Part shown: positions 24,394 to 35,883 of the stretch, one piece after another
Numbering within the stretch: position 1 is the stretch's first letter
Layout: each line of letters begins with the position of its first letter
Translations under genes and position numbers: made by a program
The notes under the pieces: model-generated
What the model saw: only the letters and a program-made list of their open reading frames with translations
Told to the model about the DNA's origin: nothing
Databases searched by the model: none
DNA from: Cristatella mucedo
Lineage: Eukaryota; Bryozoa; Phylactolaemata; Cristatellidae
DNA: 64,000 nt
Assembly (NCBI GenBank): GCA_009760855.2
Contig: WPIO01000002.1
Span: 12,184,501-12,248,500, forward strand
Direction of reading: 5' to 3'

Positions 24394-24738
24394 AGGCCGA
24401 TGGATGACTCGTCATGGTCCAGCCAGCGTTTGTCGCCGCCGCTGCTTCCTGCATCTGCTTAAGCTGAGCCAAGCTAGCCCTTCTACGGAAGAGGGCATAT
24501 TTTTTCCGCCAAACAGTGCCTCGTGCTATGTATGATATCAGTCTAGTTTAGGGATTTCAGCCTGAAGCAGTTCGTAGTAGATGCACTACTTACGAACTGA
24601 CTCAGTTTGAATTAAAGGCAGATTGAGCTCGATCCCAAGACCGATCTTAGCAACCTTTACGTTCCTAACGTCTTGTTTTCTAAATTCTAAAAGTGTGCTC
24701 TAATTGAACTCACCAAGCCCTTTTGTTTTGGGCATTTA
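24394..24738. other. Unassigned sequence
   Basis: Possibly decayed upstream transposase, but no motif is clear. Confidence 0.35.
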
Positions 24739-26193
24739 TAATAATAATGATAAGGCACTTGATAAAGCTCCCTCAGAGAACTTAATCTCTTTCTAGGTGC
24801 TTTACATTTACTACAAAGGGAAATGCAATTGAATGGTGAGTAATATCATGCTTGATAAACAAACAAAATGAATAACATGGTTAAAGGCGACATGCACATG
24901 GTCAGCATGCATAAGCACATCCAGGACTAATCACGAGAACCCACTAAATGCTGTCCTAAATTGGTGTGTTTTTAAGTTCTTTTTAAATGTGGTCGGGTCA
25001 GGGGATGTTCTGACGCAGGTCGGTAGGGAGTTCCAGGCTTTGGGATAATACGAACTAAATGCACGGTCTCCAAAGGATTTCGGGTTTGTACGAAGTATCG
25101 ATAGATTCCGAAAAGCAGGTGGTACGATGCTTTGCCTGGTGGGGAGTACACCTGAGAGATAGGATGGAGCCATACAATGAAGGCACCTAAAAGTGAGCAA
25201 CAAAACCTTAAAGTCAGTCCATTGCTTGACTGGTAGCCAGTGCAGGTCGGCGAGAAGTGGAGTAATGTGGCAACTGCAACGCTCACGACAGACAAGCCTA
25301 ATTGCAGAGTTTTGCACCAGCTGCAATCGCCTGATCGCACATGCTGGTAGGCCAGTAAGCAGTGAGTTGCAGAAGTCGAGACGGGATGTCACGAATGCAT
25401 GGACCAACTTGGACGTGGTATCCTTATCTAAACAAGCCCGAATTTTAGCAATGTTATGAAGCTGAAAATAGGCGGATTTGACTGTGGAGCTGATATGGTC
25501 GTCTAGCAAGAGGTCGCTTTGGAATATGACACCTAGATTTCGAGCTGATTCAACCGGAGATATGCTGGCACAGCCAATTTTGAGCGTCAGCCTTTCCAAT
25601 TTGTGAGTCACACTGGGTTCGCCCAAAAGTAGGAAGTTAGTTTTATCATCGTTTAGTTTTAGCAAATTTGCTGCCATCCGTATGCGGATGTCATCAATGC
25701 ATGCAGCAACTGAGTTTAGAGAATTTGAGGTGCTCGAAGGCTGGGAGGGATCAAAGCAAAGGTACAACTGAGTGTCATCCGCATAGAAGTGAAAGCCAAG
25801 ATTGTGCTTGGCAATCACATCAGCAAGAGGGAGAGTATAAACCGTGAAAAGAACCGGACCTAGCACGGAGCCCTGGGGTACCCCATATTTCAGAGGTACC
25901 TCGGATGATCTCTGTCCATTCACGTCAATACTCTGGAGTCTCCCACTGAGATAGGACCTGAACCACTGTGGAGCAGTGCCAGTGATTCCCAGGCGAGATG
26001 AGAGGCGCTCTAGAAGAACTTTGTGATCGATGGTATCAAAAGCTGCCGAAAGATTAAGCAAAACAAGTAGAGACACTCAACCCATATCTGCATTCCTAAG
26101 TAGGTCGTTGTATACACTAAGTAATGCTGACTTAGTGGAGTGACTAGCTTTAAAGCAAGACTGGAACTTGCTAGCAAGGTGTGATGTTTCGAT
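24739..26193 (-). mobile_element. L2-A LINE copy, 5'-truncated
   Basis: 1.45 kb on the minus strand with an (ATT)n-type tail at 24739-24752, a hairpin with one arm mismatch, a full 3' UTR and a long open RT/C-terminal frame. It is truncated within the RT fingers near 26193, beside a GTACATCAATGG flank. A target duplication is not obvious. Confidence 0.9.
24931..26076 (-). pseudogene. L2-A RT and C-terminal domain, 381 codons open
   Basis: This is the longest uninterrupted LINE frame in the window. It carries motif A FDTID at residues 13-17, motif B GVPQGS at 65-70 and motif C YADD at 98-101. The C-terminal domain follows, with SRLDFCNSLLTGLP and an FRTAFSGFS end. The residues before motif A lie in other frames (26010-26268), so a shift near 26076 breaks the gene; the N-terminal RT fingers and the endonuclease are truncated. 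One change beside motif A (LLNLSAAFD against LLDLSAAFD elsewhere) is not at the catalytic aspartate. The intact frame suggests a fairly recent insertion. Confidence 0.88.
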
Positions 26194-27644
26194 TTGTACA
26201 TCAATGGTATTTACCATAAAGACAGTGTGTACGGATTGGAAAAAAGAAACATCGCATGAGTTACTCACGTCGTCTTTAGCAAAAACATGTTCGAAATCAA
26301 TTTTTACTGTGAATATATCATGAGTATGTGCTCCTCACATGCACCTTTGATGTCGCCAATCGCTTGAAGATCTTCCTTTTGAGCAAACGAGAAGCACCTA
26401 CCAATAAACCTAGCTCCCTTTGGATGCCACAGAATTTTTTCATTACTATTGTAATCACTATTGACAATCAGAGAGAAAACGATGCTACATTTCTCAAGTC
26501 CGCCCTTTGTAATGACAAAGAAGACTGCTTGTCGATGTCAAGGCTTTTGCTGGGCAGCTGGATGTCTTTGCTTTTTGCACATACTTTGGCTGGCTTCTTT
26601 TTTTGGTTGTCTGTTTGCATTCGAGTCGTCTTCTTTGGTTTTTGCATTTAGATTTCCAGTTGGTGAATTTAATGCTGTGTTTTCGTGAATCTGCATTTTA
26701 ACAAGCTTTTGCTGTTAAAAAACCTGCCGCGCTTGCTAAATCAGTGCAATTTAAAGCCGATAATTAGAATTCTTGATTTAATTTTACATTCGCCTAATTG
26801 CTCACTGACTGACTTTGAAAATATACCATTTTCATTCAATTATGCCATAGTTCATGGAGATTTGTATCTCGTTGTTCGGTTCGCAGTATTGAAGCTCTAA
26901 TTTCTATAATGATATATGTATCTTGGGTCTACGTGCTGAAACTAATGGCTTTAAATGCTATCAACCTGACCATTCGTAAAGACTAGAGTTTGGAAGACTT
27001 ATAGATGTGAATTTCGGTGCTTTGGCTTTGTTCGGTTGTATAACTTATAGAGAAGACTAAGAGAGCCGTGAAGACACTGCCTGCAATTAATGCATTGAAA
27101 TCTCTTATAGAGCTTGATATGGTGACCTATCAGATATTAGTCACCTATTTAGATGGCTTCGCTAGGTTTCTTATATTTGCTCCAGCCGAGAGCAGCCTTA
27201 ATTTAAGGAAAGACCGTATTCTATGAGCCTAATTTGAATTGGAAAATGCTTCAAATCATTAGCCGTTCATTAATCATAAGTATTGGGAACTAAATATCTG
27301 ATAATCTTTCGGTTGAGAAAGTACGAACTGGATATCTGTACTCACGGTCAGCCTAATAAATGCAGGCATTAATTGACTGCCTGTGTGAACATCTTACGGC
27401 ACAACCTTGACAATAAAGTGCTAGCATTTCAACAGCTCACTACCTTGTCGCTTACCAGTTGCGAGCCTCCTCGATGTCACACACACCCTAACCCGCATCC
27501 ATCTTGTCTGGCAGACAGAGGACACTTCCCTCCCTACGCTTTTATAAAGTGGAGGCATCCTTCCCTGCCTGCGGTTTGACATCGAATCTGTTGTTCTTCT
27601 TGCTTCTACGGCAGCGGAATAAATAGTCACAACTTGAGTTTTTG
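26194..27644. other. Unassigned AT-rich sequence
   Basis: Frames of up to 107 codons (26328-26651, plus strand) have no known motif. Nothing else recognised. Confidence 0.45.
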
Positions 27645-27705
27645 TTGGTATCCGTGTACGAACAGGCTCGCCATCACCTTACCACTAGGCTAAGATCCTG
27701 GCGGT
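27645..27705 (-). repeat. tRNA-derived SINE head
   Basis: Minus strand: an A-box-like TTAGCCTAGTGGTAAGGTG near 27675-27693, followed by a weaker B-box-like GTTCGTACAC near 27655-27664. It matches the heads of the SINEs at 59.1 and 61.6 kb. The body and tail are not recognised. Confidence 0.5.
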
Positions 27706-28364
27706 TAAAATGGTTTCTTTGGGCTTCGAGCAGGTGTACTGCAGCGGTACGCTCAAAGCTATTGCTGTGAAGATACAGTCCTCAGTGGCTGTCGTGTGAT
27801 AATAGCCTAGTTAGTACGCTGATTTGCTTTTGTACTCTTGGCACTCTTGAATGCCGTCACGCCCCGATATGATTGCCATGTAGCCTGCGTCGAAACTGTA
27901 TCTGCACTTCAGTAGCATTATACTGCAAGGTGCTCGATTCATCAGCATGGGACACGTGTTAGGAAGAATTAAGGGAGCTACGTTCACTGTGCTTTAAACA
28001 CAAGACACTTGTACACGAGCCAAAACAAGGTTTTCCTAACGGTCTGCACTCTTCCTTGGCAGGCCACGAACGATCATTACGGTCAAGATAGTGCAGGTGG
28101 AATTGAAAAGAAGAAGAAACATCCCGCCAGTTTCTCAGTTCGCCAGATGAGTGTAAACGTGATCGCGATTTATTAATCCACAGAGTTTATACAAACTACA
28201 TGCTCGCCACACGCAACCGTGGGTTGCCGAACATTTGACTCGCTTACTTTTTAGCAAACCATAAGTGCTTTAGAAACGATTTTGCTCTCGTGACCTTTAA
28301 TGCGTTCACAATTATTTTTACGAGGAATTTATTTTTAAGAGGATGTGAAACTGCTTTCAGTTTT
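27706..28364. other. Unassigned sequence
   Basis: Nothing recognised. Confidence 0.4.
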
Positions 28365-28650
28365 GGATTTAAACGGATACTTAAAAATGTATCTATTCAA
28401 AACAGCTTTTAGTGGGTCCCTGTGATTAGTCCTTTATGAGCTTATGCGTTCTGACACTGCATGCTGCTACTAACCATACTTACATGCCGACCCTGTGCAT
28501 GTCACCTTTAACCACGTTATTCATGGTGTTCATCAAGCATGATATTACTCACCATTCGGACGCATTTACCTTTGCAGCAAATGCAAGCACCTAGAAAGAG
28601 ATAGATTTCTCTGAGGGTGATTTATCAAGTGAATTATTATTATTGTTATC
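28365..28650 (+). mobile_element. L2-A 3' end
   Basis: It begins in the final coding codons (LFKTAFSGSL-equivalent near 28396-28424). It carries the complete 3' UTR, a weakened hairpin and an (ATT)n tail at 28634-28650. Confidence 0.88.
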
Positions 28651-29424
28651 ACAGCTTTTCCTACATTTTTCATGCATCTTTGTCAATTTATCACAGGTTA
28701 AACATCTGACCTCGATACAATCCATTTTTGTTACTAGGTACCTGCTTCCTGGCCACTTGCCCAATCATAGATGTAGCTGAATCTGAAATAAACCTTTGAA
28801 GTTGTGCATAAATAATTACGAACGTGGTTCAATATGGGTTTAGTCTCAATACCTTGCCCCTTCGGTGAGCCTATAGCAGCGCTCCATTACTAGCATGGGC
28901 AGCTTACCTGATGCCTGACAAGACAAGTAGAGCAGCAGCATCGAATGGCAAAAGAAGCGAGCAAAGATGGCCATCCTGTAGGTTCGCCGAACTTCACTCG
29001 TTTGAAACGGGACGGCTACTGCTAATATAGCAAATGGAGTCCCTGATGGTAGGCACGCCTCTAGCAGATTGGGCGGGTCCGCAAGCTGCTTGATTGATTG
29101 GGTGTCCCTTTGGGAAGACCAGCCTATTTCCTAACGAACGTGTCCTTTCTCTTCCGGGAGACCGAATTTCCGCGTCAGGAATCTTCCTGCTAAAGGCAAT
29201 GCGGGTACGCCTGGGGATACTTGTGTGCCCACACACAGCGATCTGGTGATCGCTGCGGCTTTAAGGGCCATGGGGCCACGGGGAAGCACAGACGAACGGC
29301 TTCAGCTCCATCTCTCAAAGATAGCAGCTGCCGAAAGCTGCTCGCCCTACTCGCCCTAGCTCAGCCAGCCAACTCTGGTGGCTCCAACGAATTGAGTCTG
29401 AAGAATGCGGCTCTCCTCGCTGCT
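28651..29424. other. Unassigned sequence, GC-richer from 28.9 kb
   Basis: No coding family recognised. Overlapping frames on both strands near 28994-29694 partly read through the following SINE. Confidence 0.4.
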
Positions 29425-29590
29425 ACTGGCGGTTCCACTTCCAGGCGGTTGCTTTCGCAACCTCTGTCCCGAGGTCGTGGGTTCGATTCCTGCGGTGGGC
29501 AATCCTTTATCGCCACTGCAAGTGGTGGTGATAGCCGTGAAGGCTCTTCTGTCACTATACAAAAAAAGACTGTTAAAGCAGCTAGGATTT
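29425..29590 (+). repeat. tRNA-derived SINE, type 1
   Basis: The tRNA-like head has a B box GTTCGATTC at 29481-29489 inside GGTCGTGGGTTCGATTCC. The body contains CACTGCAAGTGGTGGTGATA (29514-29533), GGCTCTTCTGTCACTAT and a CTGTTAAAGCAGCTAGG end. The same order occurs at 43.8 kb (plus) and at 59.1 and 61.6 kb (minus), which defines a dispersed family. Pol III transcription from the A and B boxes is the usual mode for such SINEs. The A box is degenerate here. Confidence 0.8.
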
Positions 29591-30726
29591 TGTTTCAGGG
29601 GTTTTGGCAAAGGTCAACTTTGGTGAGGTCGCACTTTTGTCGGGGCTCTCATTGCACCCACGGCCATGCAGAGGCTAGATTGTGGGCTACCTAAACTAGG
29701 GAGCCTCACTCTCTATTGAAGGCCCGCCTGCCACCGCGAATGATTCAAATGTAGCTGCTATCCTGCCATTTTGGGACACGTCACCACTTCAGGCAGAGAT
29801 TGGACTGTCAGAAGCATCGAACACAAGACAAGTATGGCGTGAAAGGCGAGCCCACCGAGATCTCTAATCATTCAGCAGCTACAAGGATTGTATCGGCCGG
29901 TGCAACATGGAAATGCGAAAAACGGCAAGATGCTATCGGAGTGACAGATTATTTCCTTTCCTTCAGCAAACTATTGCCTAGCCAAAATGCATGTGATTGC
30001 TCAGGTCAGCTGAAAGACGATTTCGTGCACATGTCATGAAGCATACTTACTTTGGGTGAGCTCATGCCCAAAATGATGCGTGATGTTTTTTTTAAATTAT
30101 GGATCATCTCCGATAGAACACTAAATTTCTCCTCTAATGATGCATTTCAGAATGTAATTGAAAGAGTTCAATCTTGCTGGAAGAATTCTTACCAGCTATG
30201 ATTGAGCTCTTCACTCTTGTGATTGGCTTTAATCTGCTGCTCAAATTCAATGGTCATTGGATATGCGTCATGCAGCAAGCCGCTGCGCCCTATCTTTCCT
30301 GTATCAGGAGCTGCAGCGACATGCAGGGTGTCGTGGTTCATAGTTTTTCTGCTGGAGGCGATCCTCAGTGGAAATTTGGCCGCTTGTCGGTCAACCTCTA
30401 CCGATTTAGCCATTTCAACCAGATTATTCTTTAGCAGCTGGAATTGCCCCACGATCGAGTTAGCTGAAAACGCTGTCCAGTTTGTTTCTGGGATACAGTA
30501 CAGTAGCATTCGGAAAGCATAGCAAGAATATTAGGTTTCAAATGATTTCAGAAGCCGAGGAGCACGAGAGCAGAAGTGGGAACCGAGTGGAAGCCGATGA
30601 GTCGAGGCTTCCTGCAACCGTAGGTAACCGTTGGTAACAGATTTATTTTCTCTGGCGGGAAGCGATAGGTTAATGTAAACCTCCTGGATAAAGATTAATC
30701 TCGCCTGGGGTGCTACGCTAGCGAAT
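29591..30726. other. Unassigned sequence
   Basis: Overlapping frames near 30174-30522 on both strands lack known motifs. Nothing else recognised. Confidence 0.45.
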
Positions 30727-30770
30727 CACTATTATTATAATTATTATTATTATTATTACTATTATTACTC
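30727..30770. repeat. (ATT)n microsatellite
   Basis: Imperfect ATT/ACT repeats. It resembles L2-A tails, but no element end is attached. Confidence 0.9.
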
Positions 30771-30920
30771 CAATGTAAATCATGCAGCCACCTCTGTCAA
30801 AATAGTCACTGTAACTTGCCGAGGCTTTCTAAGGTGCACTCCATACTGCTCTGCTCTATTAGAGATCACTGCTCAGATAGCAGGACCGATACGATCTACG
30901 CCTATTCGAAAAATGCTCGC

Positions 30921-31016
30921 TCAGTCTCTCTCTCTCGCTCTCTTCCTCTCTCACTCTTTCTCTCTCGTTCTCTCACTCTCTCTCTCTCTTTTTCTCCTTC
31001 TTTCTCACTATCTCTC
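30921..31016. repeat. Imperfect (CT)n tract
   Basis: A CT-rich plus-strand tract with many single-base interruptions, so probably older than the other CT tracts. Confidence 0.93.
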
Positions 31017-31215
31017 ACTCCCTCGGTGTGTATCTACCTCTATCAATCTCTTTTTCTTTCTGGGCGACGTCATCTCCAGAACACAATCTTGGCTTTCATT
31101 TCTTTGCTGGTGACACTCATTCAATCTGCCCTTCTATCCTCCTATACGTTGTTGAGTACGTGACTGACTGAATTTTCTATTCAGTCTGAATTTTTTACAT
31201 TTTCATTTTGAAGGC

Positions 31216-32030
31216 CATCATCTTTCTGAAACTTACAGATAATAAGAGCAGCCCAACAACTATGTGCAAGCCTGGTATCATCCTTAGTTTCAGGCAAGTT
31301 GCATGACTTCGCTATCGAGATTGATCAAGATAGCATCACTCCAGTGACGTCTTCCCGTAATCTACATATACTATTCCAGGATGCATTTTCATTGGATTTG
31401 AATATTACCACTATTGTCATTTTGGCCTACTATAAGCTCAGGAGCATAGCTAAAATAATGGTGTACTTTGATAAGATTACGAAAGCAAATATAATGCATG
31501 TGTCTGTGCCGCGGCGGCTAGTTTATTTCAGTTCCATTTGGTCGAGACTCTCAGTGAGCGCCCTCGATTGCCTTCAACTGGTGCAAAGCTCGGCGACTCG
31601 TCCGATCTGGCAATGAAAAGACAGCTGATTCATCTCTCGAATTTTGTGTGAGCTTGACTGGCTTCCTACTAAACATCGAAAAATCGATTTCAAGGCCCTC
31701 AGTCTGACTTACACGACGCTTCACTCGCCCCACCAACCTAATCATCCAACTTCCTTGCTGTTTAAGTGTGCTCTCCCAACACCTGCTCCTCGGATTCCGG
31801 TCGTCTCATCGCCCCTCCTATTCAATTAAATTCTGTTGGTGATAAAGCCATTAGTTCGGATGCACCAATACTCTGGACCTCCTTTCCAGCTTCAATCACT
31901 ACCTGCTGTGGCCCCTCTGGCTACCGTATGTCTACAGGCTTTCAGTGCGCTATAGAAAGCTCTCCTGCCTATTTACCCCTTGGTCTCAGAGGCTTTAAGG
32001 AGTTACAATCCGAGATTGCTTTCCATTAGC
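31216..32030 (+). mobile_element. Old L2-type LINE remnant (coding part and 3' end)
   Basis: A 105-codon frame at 31299-31616 aligns with the L2-A segment from the SISPVESARNLGVIFQ equivalent to LDCLQLVQSSATR. After it come HWLPVK-like codons near 31658 and a WTSFPASI segment near 31872. The last part (about 31915-32020) instead resembles the L2-B 3' UTR, including GGCTTTCAGTGCGCTATA and GGAGTTACA motifs. It may represent a third, intermediate family. All frames are broken. Confidence 0.65.
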
Positions 32031-32152
32031 CTCAGCTATAATGCGTCTGCTCCGTTCATCTTTTAATTCGTTATGGTGAACTTGTTAGGTTTATTCCTGA
32101 ATACCTTACATGCTTACCGGATAATAATTACATGAATATTAGCAACCAGAAG

Positions 32153-32262
32153 TTCAATTAACCTGTAGCTCTGAGTTTTTTGCTGTAGGAAGCTGGCCTA
32201 AGGACGATTCAATTAACCTGTAGCTCTGAGTTTTTTGCTGTAGGAAGCTGGCCTAAGGACGA
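32153..32262. repeat. Perfect 55-bp tandem duplication
   Basis: Units 32153-32207 and 32208-32262 are identical, each starting TTCAATTAACC and ending AAGGACGA. Perfect identity amid decayed sequence means a recent duplication or an assembly artefact. Confidence 0.97.
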
Positions 32263-32284
32263 TATTTTTAACTTGTATGCTTGG

Positions 32285-32362
32285 CTAAGCGTAATGCTAT
32301 GCATGTCATTAATCATGTTACTTATTTTTTGCAGTGATTTATAAAGTGCCTGGATAGAGATT
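32285..32362 (+). mobile_element. Possible old L2-A 3' UTR scrap
   Basis: ATGCATGTCA near 32298, CATGTTA near 32315 and AAAGTGCCTGGATAGAGAT near 32343 echo the L2-A 3' UTR up to the first hairpin arm. The second arm and tail are missing. The following copy begins at 32375. Confidence 0.45.
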
Positions 32363-32374
32363 TCGTCCCCTTGT

Positions 32375-33097
32375 GAACTTAAGCAACTACCGCCCAGTCT
32401 CCCTTCTACCATTCCTATCAAAGACACTGGAACGGGTCGTGGCGGACCAGCTGAACTCGTATATCGAAACCTCACACCTTGTAAGTAAGTTCCAGTCTGG
32501 CTTTAGAGCTAATCACTCCACAGAGTCAGCATTACTTAGTGTATACAACGACCTACTTAGGAATGCAGACATGGGTAGAGTGTCTCTGCTTTTTTTCTCG
32601 ATCTTTCGGCAGCTTTTGACACCATCGATCACAAAGTTCTTCTAGAGCGCCTCTCATCTCGCCTGGGAATCACTGGCACTGCTCTGCAGTGGTTCAGGTC
32701 CTATCTCAGTGGGAGACTCCAGATTATTGGCGTGAATGGAAAAAGATCATCTGAAGTACCTCTTAAATATGGAGTACCTCAGGGCTCCATGCTAGGTCGG
32801 TTCTTTTCACGGTTTATACTCTCCCTCTTGCTGATGTGATTGCCAAGCACAATCTAGGCTTTCACTTCTATGCGGATGACACTCAGTTGTACCTTTGCTT
32901 TGATCCCTCCCAGCCTTCGAGCACCTCAAATTCCCTAAACTCAGTTGCTGCATGCATTGATGACATCCACACATGGATGGCAGCAAATTTTCTAAAAATA
33001 GACGATGGTAAAACTAACTTACTAGTTATGGGCAAACCCAGTGTCATTCAGAGATTGGAAAGGCTGACTCTCAAAGTTAGCTCTGCCAGCATATCTC
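32375..33097 (+). mobile_element. L2-A RT segment, truncated at both ends
   Basis: It contains the RT from [16 protein letters not shown] (32373-32645 frame) through an FDTID-equivalent in a shifted frame near 32620, a motif B-equivalent near 32776 and YADD in the 32836-33159 frame. It stops at the SASIS codons at 33097 with no C-terminal part, 3' UTR or tail, and abuts an opposite-strand L2-B copy. Frameshifts near 32600 and 32800 break the ORF. Confidence 0.87.
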
Positions 33098-33098
33098 A

Positions 33099-35380
33099 TC
33101 AGCACGAGAGTAGTTTTCGTTGCATAAGAATTGCCGATGCGATTTCCTACGGAGTATAGGACCTACAGAGCGAAAGCTTCTGTCGCCAACGGTCTTTAAG
33201 CTGAGGAATGAAACAGCTAATTTATTGTCCACACAGGACCTGAGGGCGCGAACCTGCTGAAACTGATGCAGCAGTTCAGCTAGGTACGAAGGAGCCAAGC
33301 CGTTGCAGGCCTTGTGGGTCAGCGTAAGAACTTTGCTTTGTATCAGTTGCACCACCGCCGTCCACCCTAGCTCTTTTAGCAAAGGAGGCACGTTCTCAAA
33401 CCTCCGGGACTTGAAAACTAGCCTTGCAGCCATATTCATATTCCGCTGCAGCGGCCTAGTTGCTTTCTTTAGTAGCCCAGCGAAAAGGGAATGTCAATAA
33501 TCAAGCTGAGATAGAACTAAGGAGCTAGTTACCCAATGTGGGAGAAAGTTCCTAATCTTGGATAGGATTAGACGTGATGGCTAGCTGTTGAAGCAGTCCT
33601 CTGAATGAAGCTTTTAAAATTGAGGCAGCTTTTGAAAACGATACCTAAATTTCGAGCACGTTGTGATGGTCGCACGACAGCATCACCTATTACAAGATCA
33701 AAGCCTTTCAATTCAGCCACACGCTTAAGGTGTGCTATGAGCAGCATTTCGTTTTTATTGTAATTTAGTTTCAAGAAGTTTTCCGACATCCAGGATCAAA
33801 TGTCGGCAAGGCAAGCATTCAGTTTCTCAGTTGCTGCAGCAGAATCCGACGGTTTGAATGACAAATACAGCTCAGTACCGTCAGCATAAAAGTGATATCA
33901 TATTCCATGGGCCTTAATCACTTTTCCCAGAGGTTGTGTATAAATGGAGAACAGCAAGGTATCGAGTACAGACCCTCGAGGAACTCCACAGGTGACCCGT
34001 CCCGTGCGCGAGACCTGACCCCCACACGACATGGATTGAACACGATCTGACAAGTACGATTTAAACTCCGCCAGTGCTTCGGCTGCCAGACCGATCGTTG
34101 TTCTCAATTGTTCAAGTAGTTCATCGTGATCAACGGTGTCGAAGGCAGCTGACAGATCTAGCAGAGCTAGGGCAGCGATATTCCCGTCATCGTTGCCACG
34201 TATAATGTCATTGTTTACACGGATGAGAGCAGTTTCAGTGGAGTGCTGCCTCTTCTGAAATTTCATTATTTTCAATATGTTCGACCAGCGGCTTAGCAAC
34301 AGTTTTTTCAAGAGTTTTTAACGAGATAGGAAGAAGGGAAACTGGGCAATAGTTGGCAAGGACCTCTGTCTCTAATCCAGGCTTTTTAAGTATGGGTCGA
34401 ACGATTGCCGATTTGAAGGACTTGGGGACGACCCCTTTTTCTCTGAGAAGGATTAAAAATCTCACTTATGACAGGGCTATGTTGGTCTGCCAGTGAAGAC
34501 AACAGAGATGATGGTACAGGGTCTTCAGGAGACGAGCTCCTTTTGCTGGACCTTATCAAGGTAGCCACATCGCATGCAGAAACCTCGGAAAACCTTTTAA
34601 GTAAGGTCACTGGTCGTGATACCACAATTGCTTTAGTGAGAGGGGGCTTTATGAAGGCACGTATGTGCACACACTTTTTCAGTAAAGAATGCTGAAAATT
34701 TTTCGGCTGAGCACTTAATATCTGAGTCAGACCTCACAGCATTGGCCAGTAAATGGTTTACTGTCTTATAAATCTGTTTAATGTCCGACTGGCAGGAATT
34801 GAGCTTTCAAATTAAAAAGAGGCCCTGACTTTTTTAAGCTTTCGGGTGCAAACTCAAAGTCTTTGAAATTGACTAGATCTGCATCAGACCCCGATTTCTT
34901 GAAGGGACGTTCAAGTCTGGACTTAACCGGCGCATCTTCAGGAGTTTTTTTGTAAATTGAAAGGATTCTCCACGACTTTTTACACGGATAGAATGAACTG
35001 GGGCATTCTTGTCGAGACCACTCTTGAGTGTCATGTTCACTGCATCAGTGAGAGTTTTGGGCTGCCGGTCGATTCTGAATGCAGATCAAGAAGACCTGCA
35101 CCACAAACAGATTTCAAAAACTTGTGTATGTCAATGCTTTGTAAATTACGTTGCTTGACAAGTTCGACATTACCCTGTGCGTACAAGGGAGCAGGAACAG
35201 TAAACGAGACCGAACAATGATCTAAGAGGGTCAGTGGGCACACCACAAGGTCAGTGGGGAGGATATCCTTAGTGATCACGAGATCTAGAATACGACCACC
35301 GACGTGGGTGGTATGATTAACGTGTTGGACCAAACCGAAATTCTCCAGACAAGTCAAGAAATGAGCAAACCTGGCTGTTG
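33099..35380 (-). pseudogene. L2-B endonuclease-RT ORF, broken
   Basis: Reading on the minus strand, 35037-35495 ends with the endonuclease motifs DLVITKD and LDHC, where the usual SDH serine is changed to leucine. Its first about 38 codons lie outside the element. 34386-34670 and 34235-34465 carry the linker and RT fingers (NYCPVSLLP). 33898-34311 has motif A ([14 protein letters not shown]) and GVPRGSVLD, where the motif B glutamine is arginine. The YADD-equivalent near 33890 is out of frame. 33568-33789 and 33077-33439 are the C-terminal domain. Decay is more advanced than in the 14.8-18.5 kb copy. Confidence 0.83.
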
Positions 35381-35389
35381 ATAGGGTTG
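33099..35389 (-). mobile_element. L2-B LINE, truncated at both ends
   Basis: On the minus strand it spans from the C-terminal half of the endonuclease (5' edge near 35389) to the ORF end. It lacks the 3' UTR and tail, which are cut off at 33099 against the plus-strand L2-A copy. At 2.3 kb it is the second-longest L2-B copy. Confidence 0.87.
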
Positions 35390-35398
35390 CCATGGTTT

Positions 35399-35555
35399 GT
35401 GCAACCCTTCGGGAAATCGGGATATCCTTATAGAGCATGGAAGCCAGCATTAAATGTATCGCTTGCAGTTGGCAATAAAGGATCGCCCACAGCACGATTC
35501 GAACCTATGACCTTGGTCGTAAAGTTCGAACACCTTTCTTCCTGGGCAATTACGG
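35399..35555 (-). repeat. tRNA-derived SINE, type 2 tail
   Basis: The minus strand has an A-box-like AATTGCCCAGGAAGAAAGGTG at 35531-35551 and a B box GGTTCGAATCG near 35496-35506. It then shares GGGCGATCCTTTATTGCCA with type 1. It diverges into a different end containing GCTGGCTTCCATGCTCTATA and CCCGAAGGGT. The same tail is seen at 43.68-43.74 kb. Confidence 0.72.
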
Positions 35556-35699
35556 CGTTCAGTGTGTATTCACTGTAGTGCTACTACAAATTTGTGCTAG
35601 CCCTAAGAAACATGGATTATGATGGAGGCAATCGTTACGGTCTGATTTCCTATGAGATGGTATCGCTTTTACCCTGTGGAGGTATTTCGGAGCATTGTC
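35556..35699. other. Unassigned short stretch
   Basis: Nothing recognised. Confidence 0.35.
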
Positions 35700-35883
35700 G
35701 ACACAGCCTTCAGGCTGCTGTCTGTCATAAATGCCATGTTGCATGCTGACCCTGTGCACGTCACCCCGACCATGCTATTCTTATTGTTCACTGAGCATGC
35801 TAACCATTTGATCGTCCTTCCTTTTCGGAAATGTAAAGTGCCTCAACGAGATTGAGTTCTCCGGGGGCGACATTTCGAATGTA
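35700..35883 (+). mobile_element. Diverged L2-A-type 3' end
   Basis: It has the CATGCTGACCCTGTGCACGTCACC landmark region (35737-35760) and a hairpin-like AAAGTGCC with a GGGGGCGACATT partner. The usual ATT tail is replaced by the trinucleotide array that follows. Confidence 0.75.

Noticed and set aside
29221-29694. 157-codon plus-strand frame as a possible gene
   Set aside because: Half of it is the tRNA-derived SINE at 29425-29590, and the rest has no recognisable motif.
30174-30522. Overlapping frames of 86-106 codons on both strands
   Set aside because: Neither strand shows known motifs or codon structure. Mutual overlap on opposite strands suggests chance.
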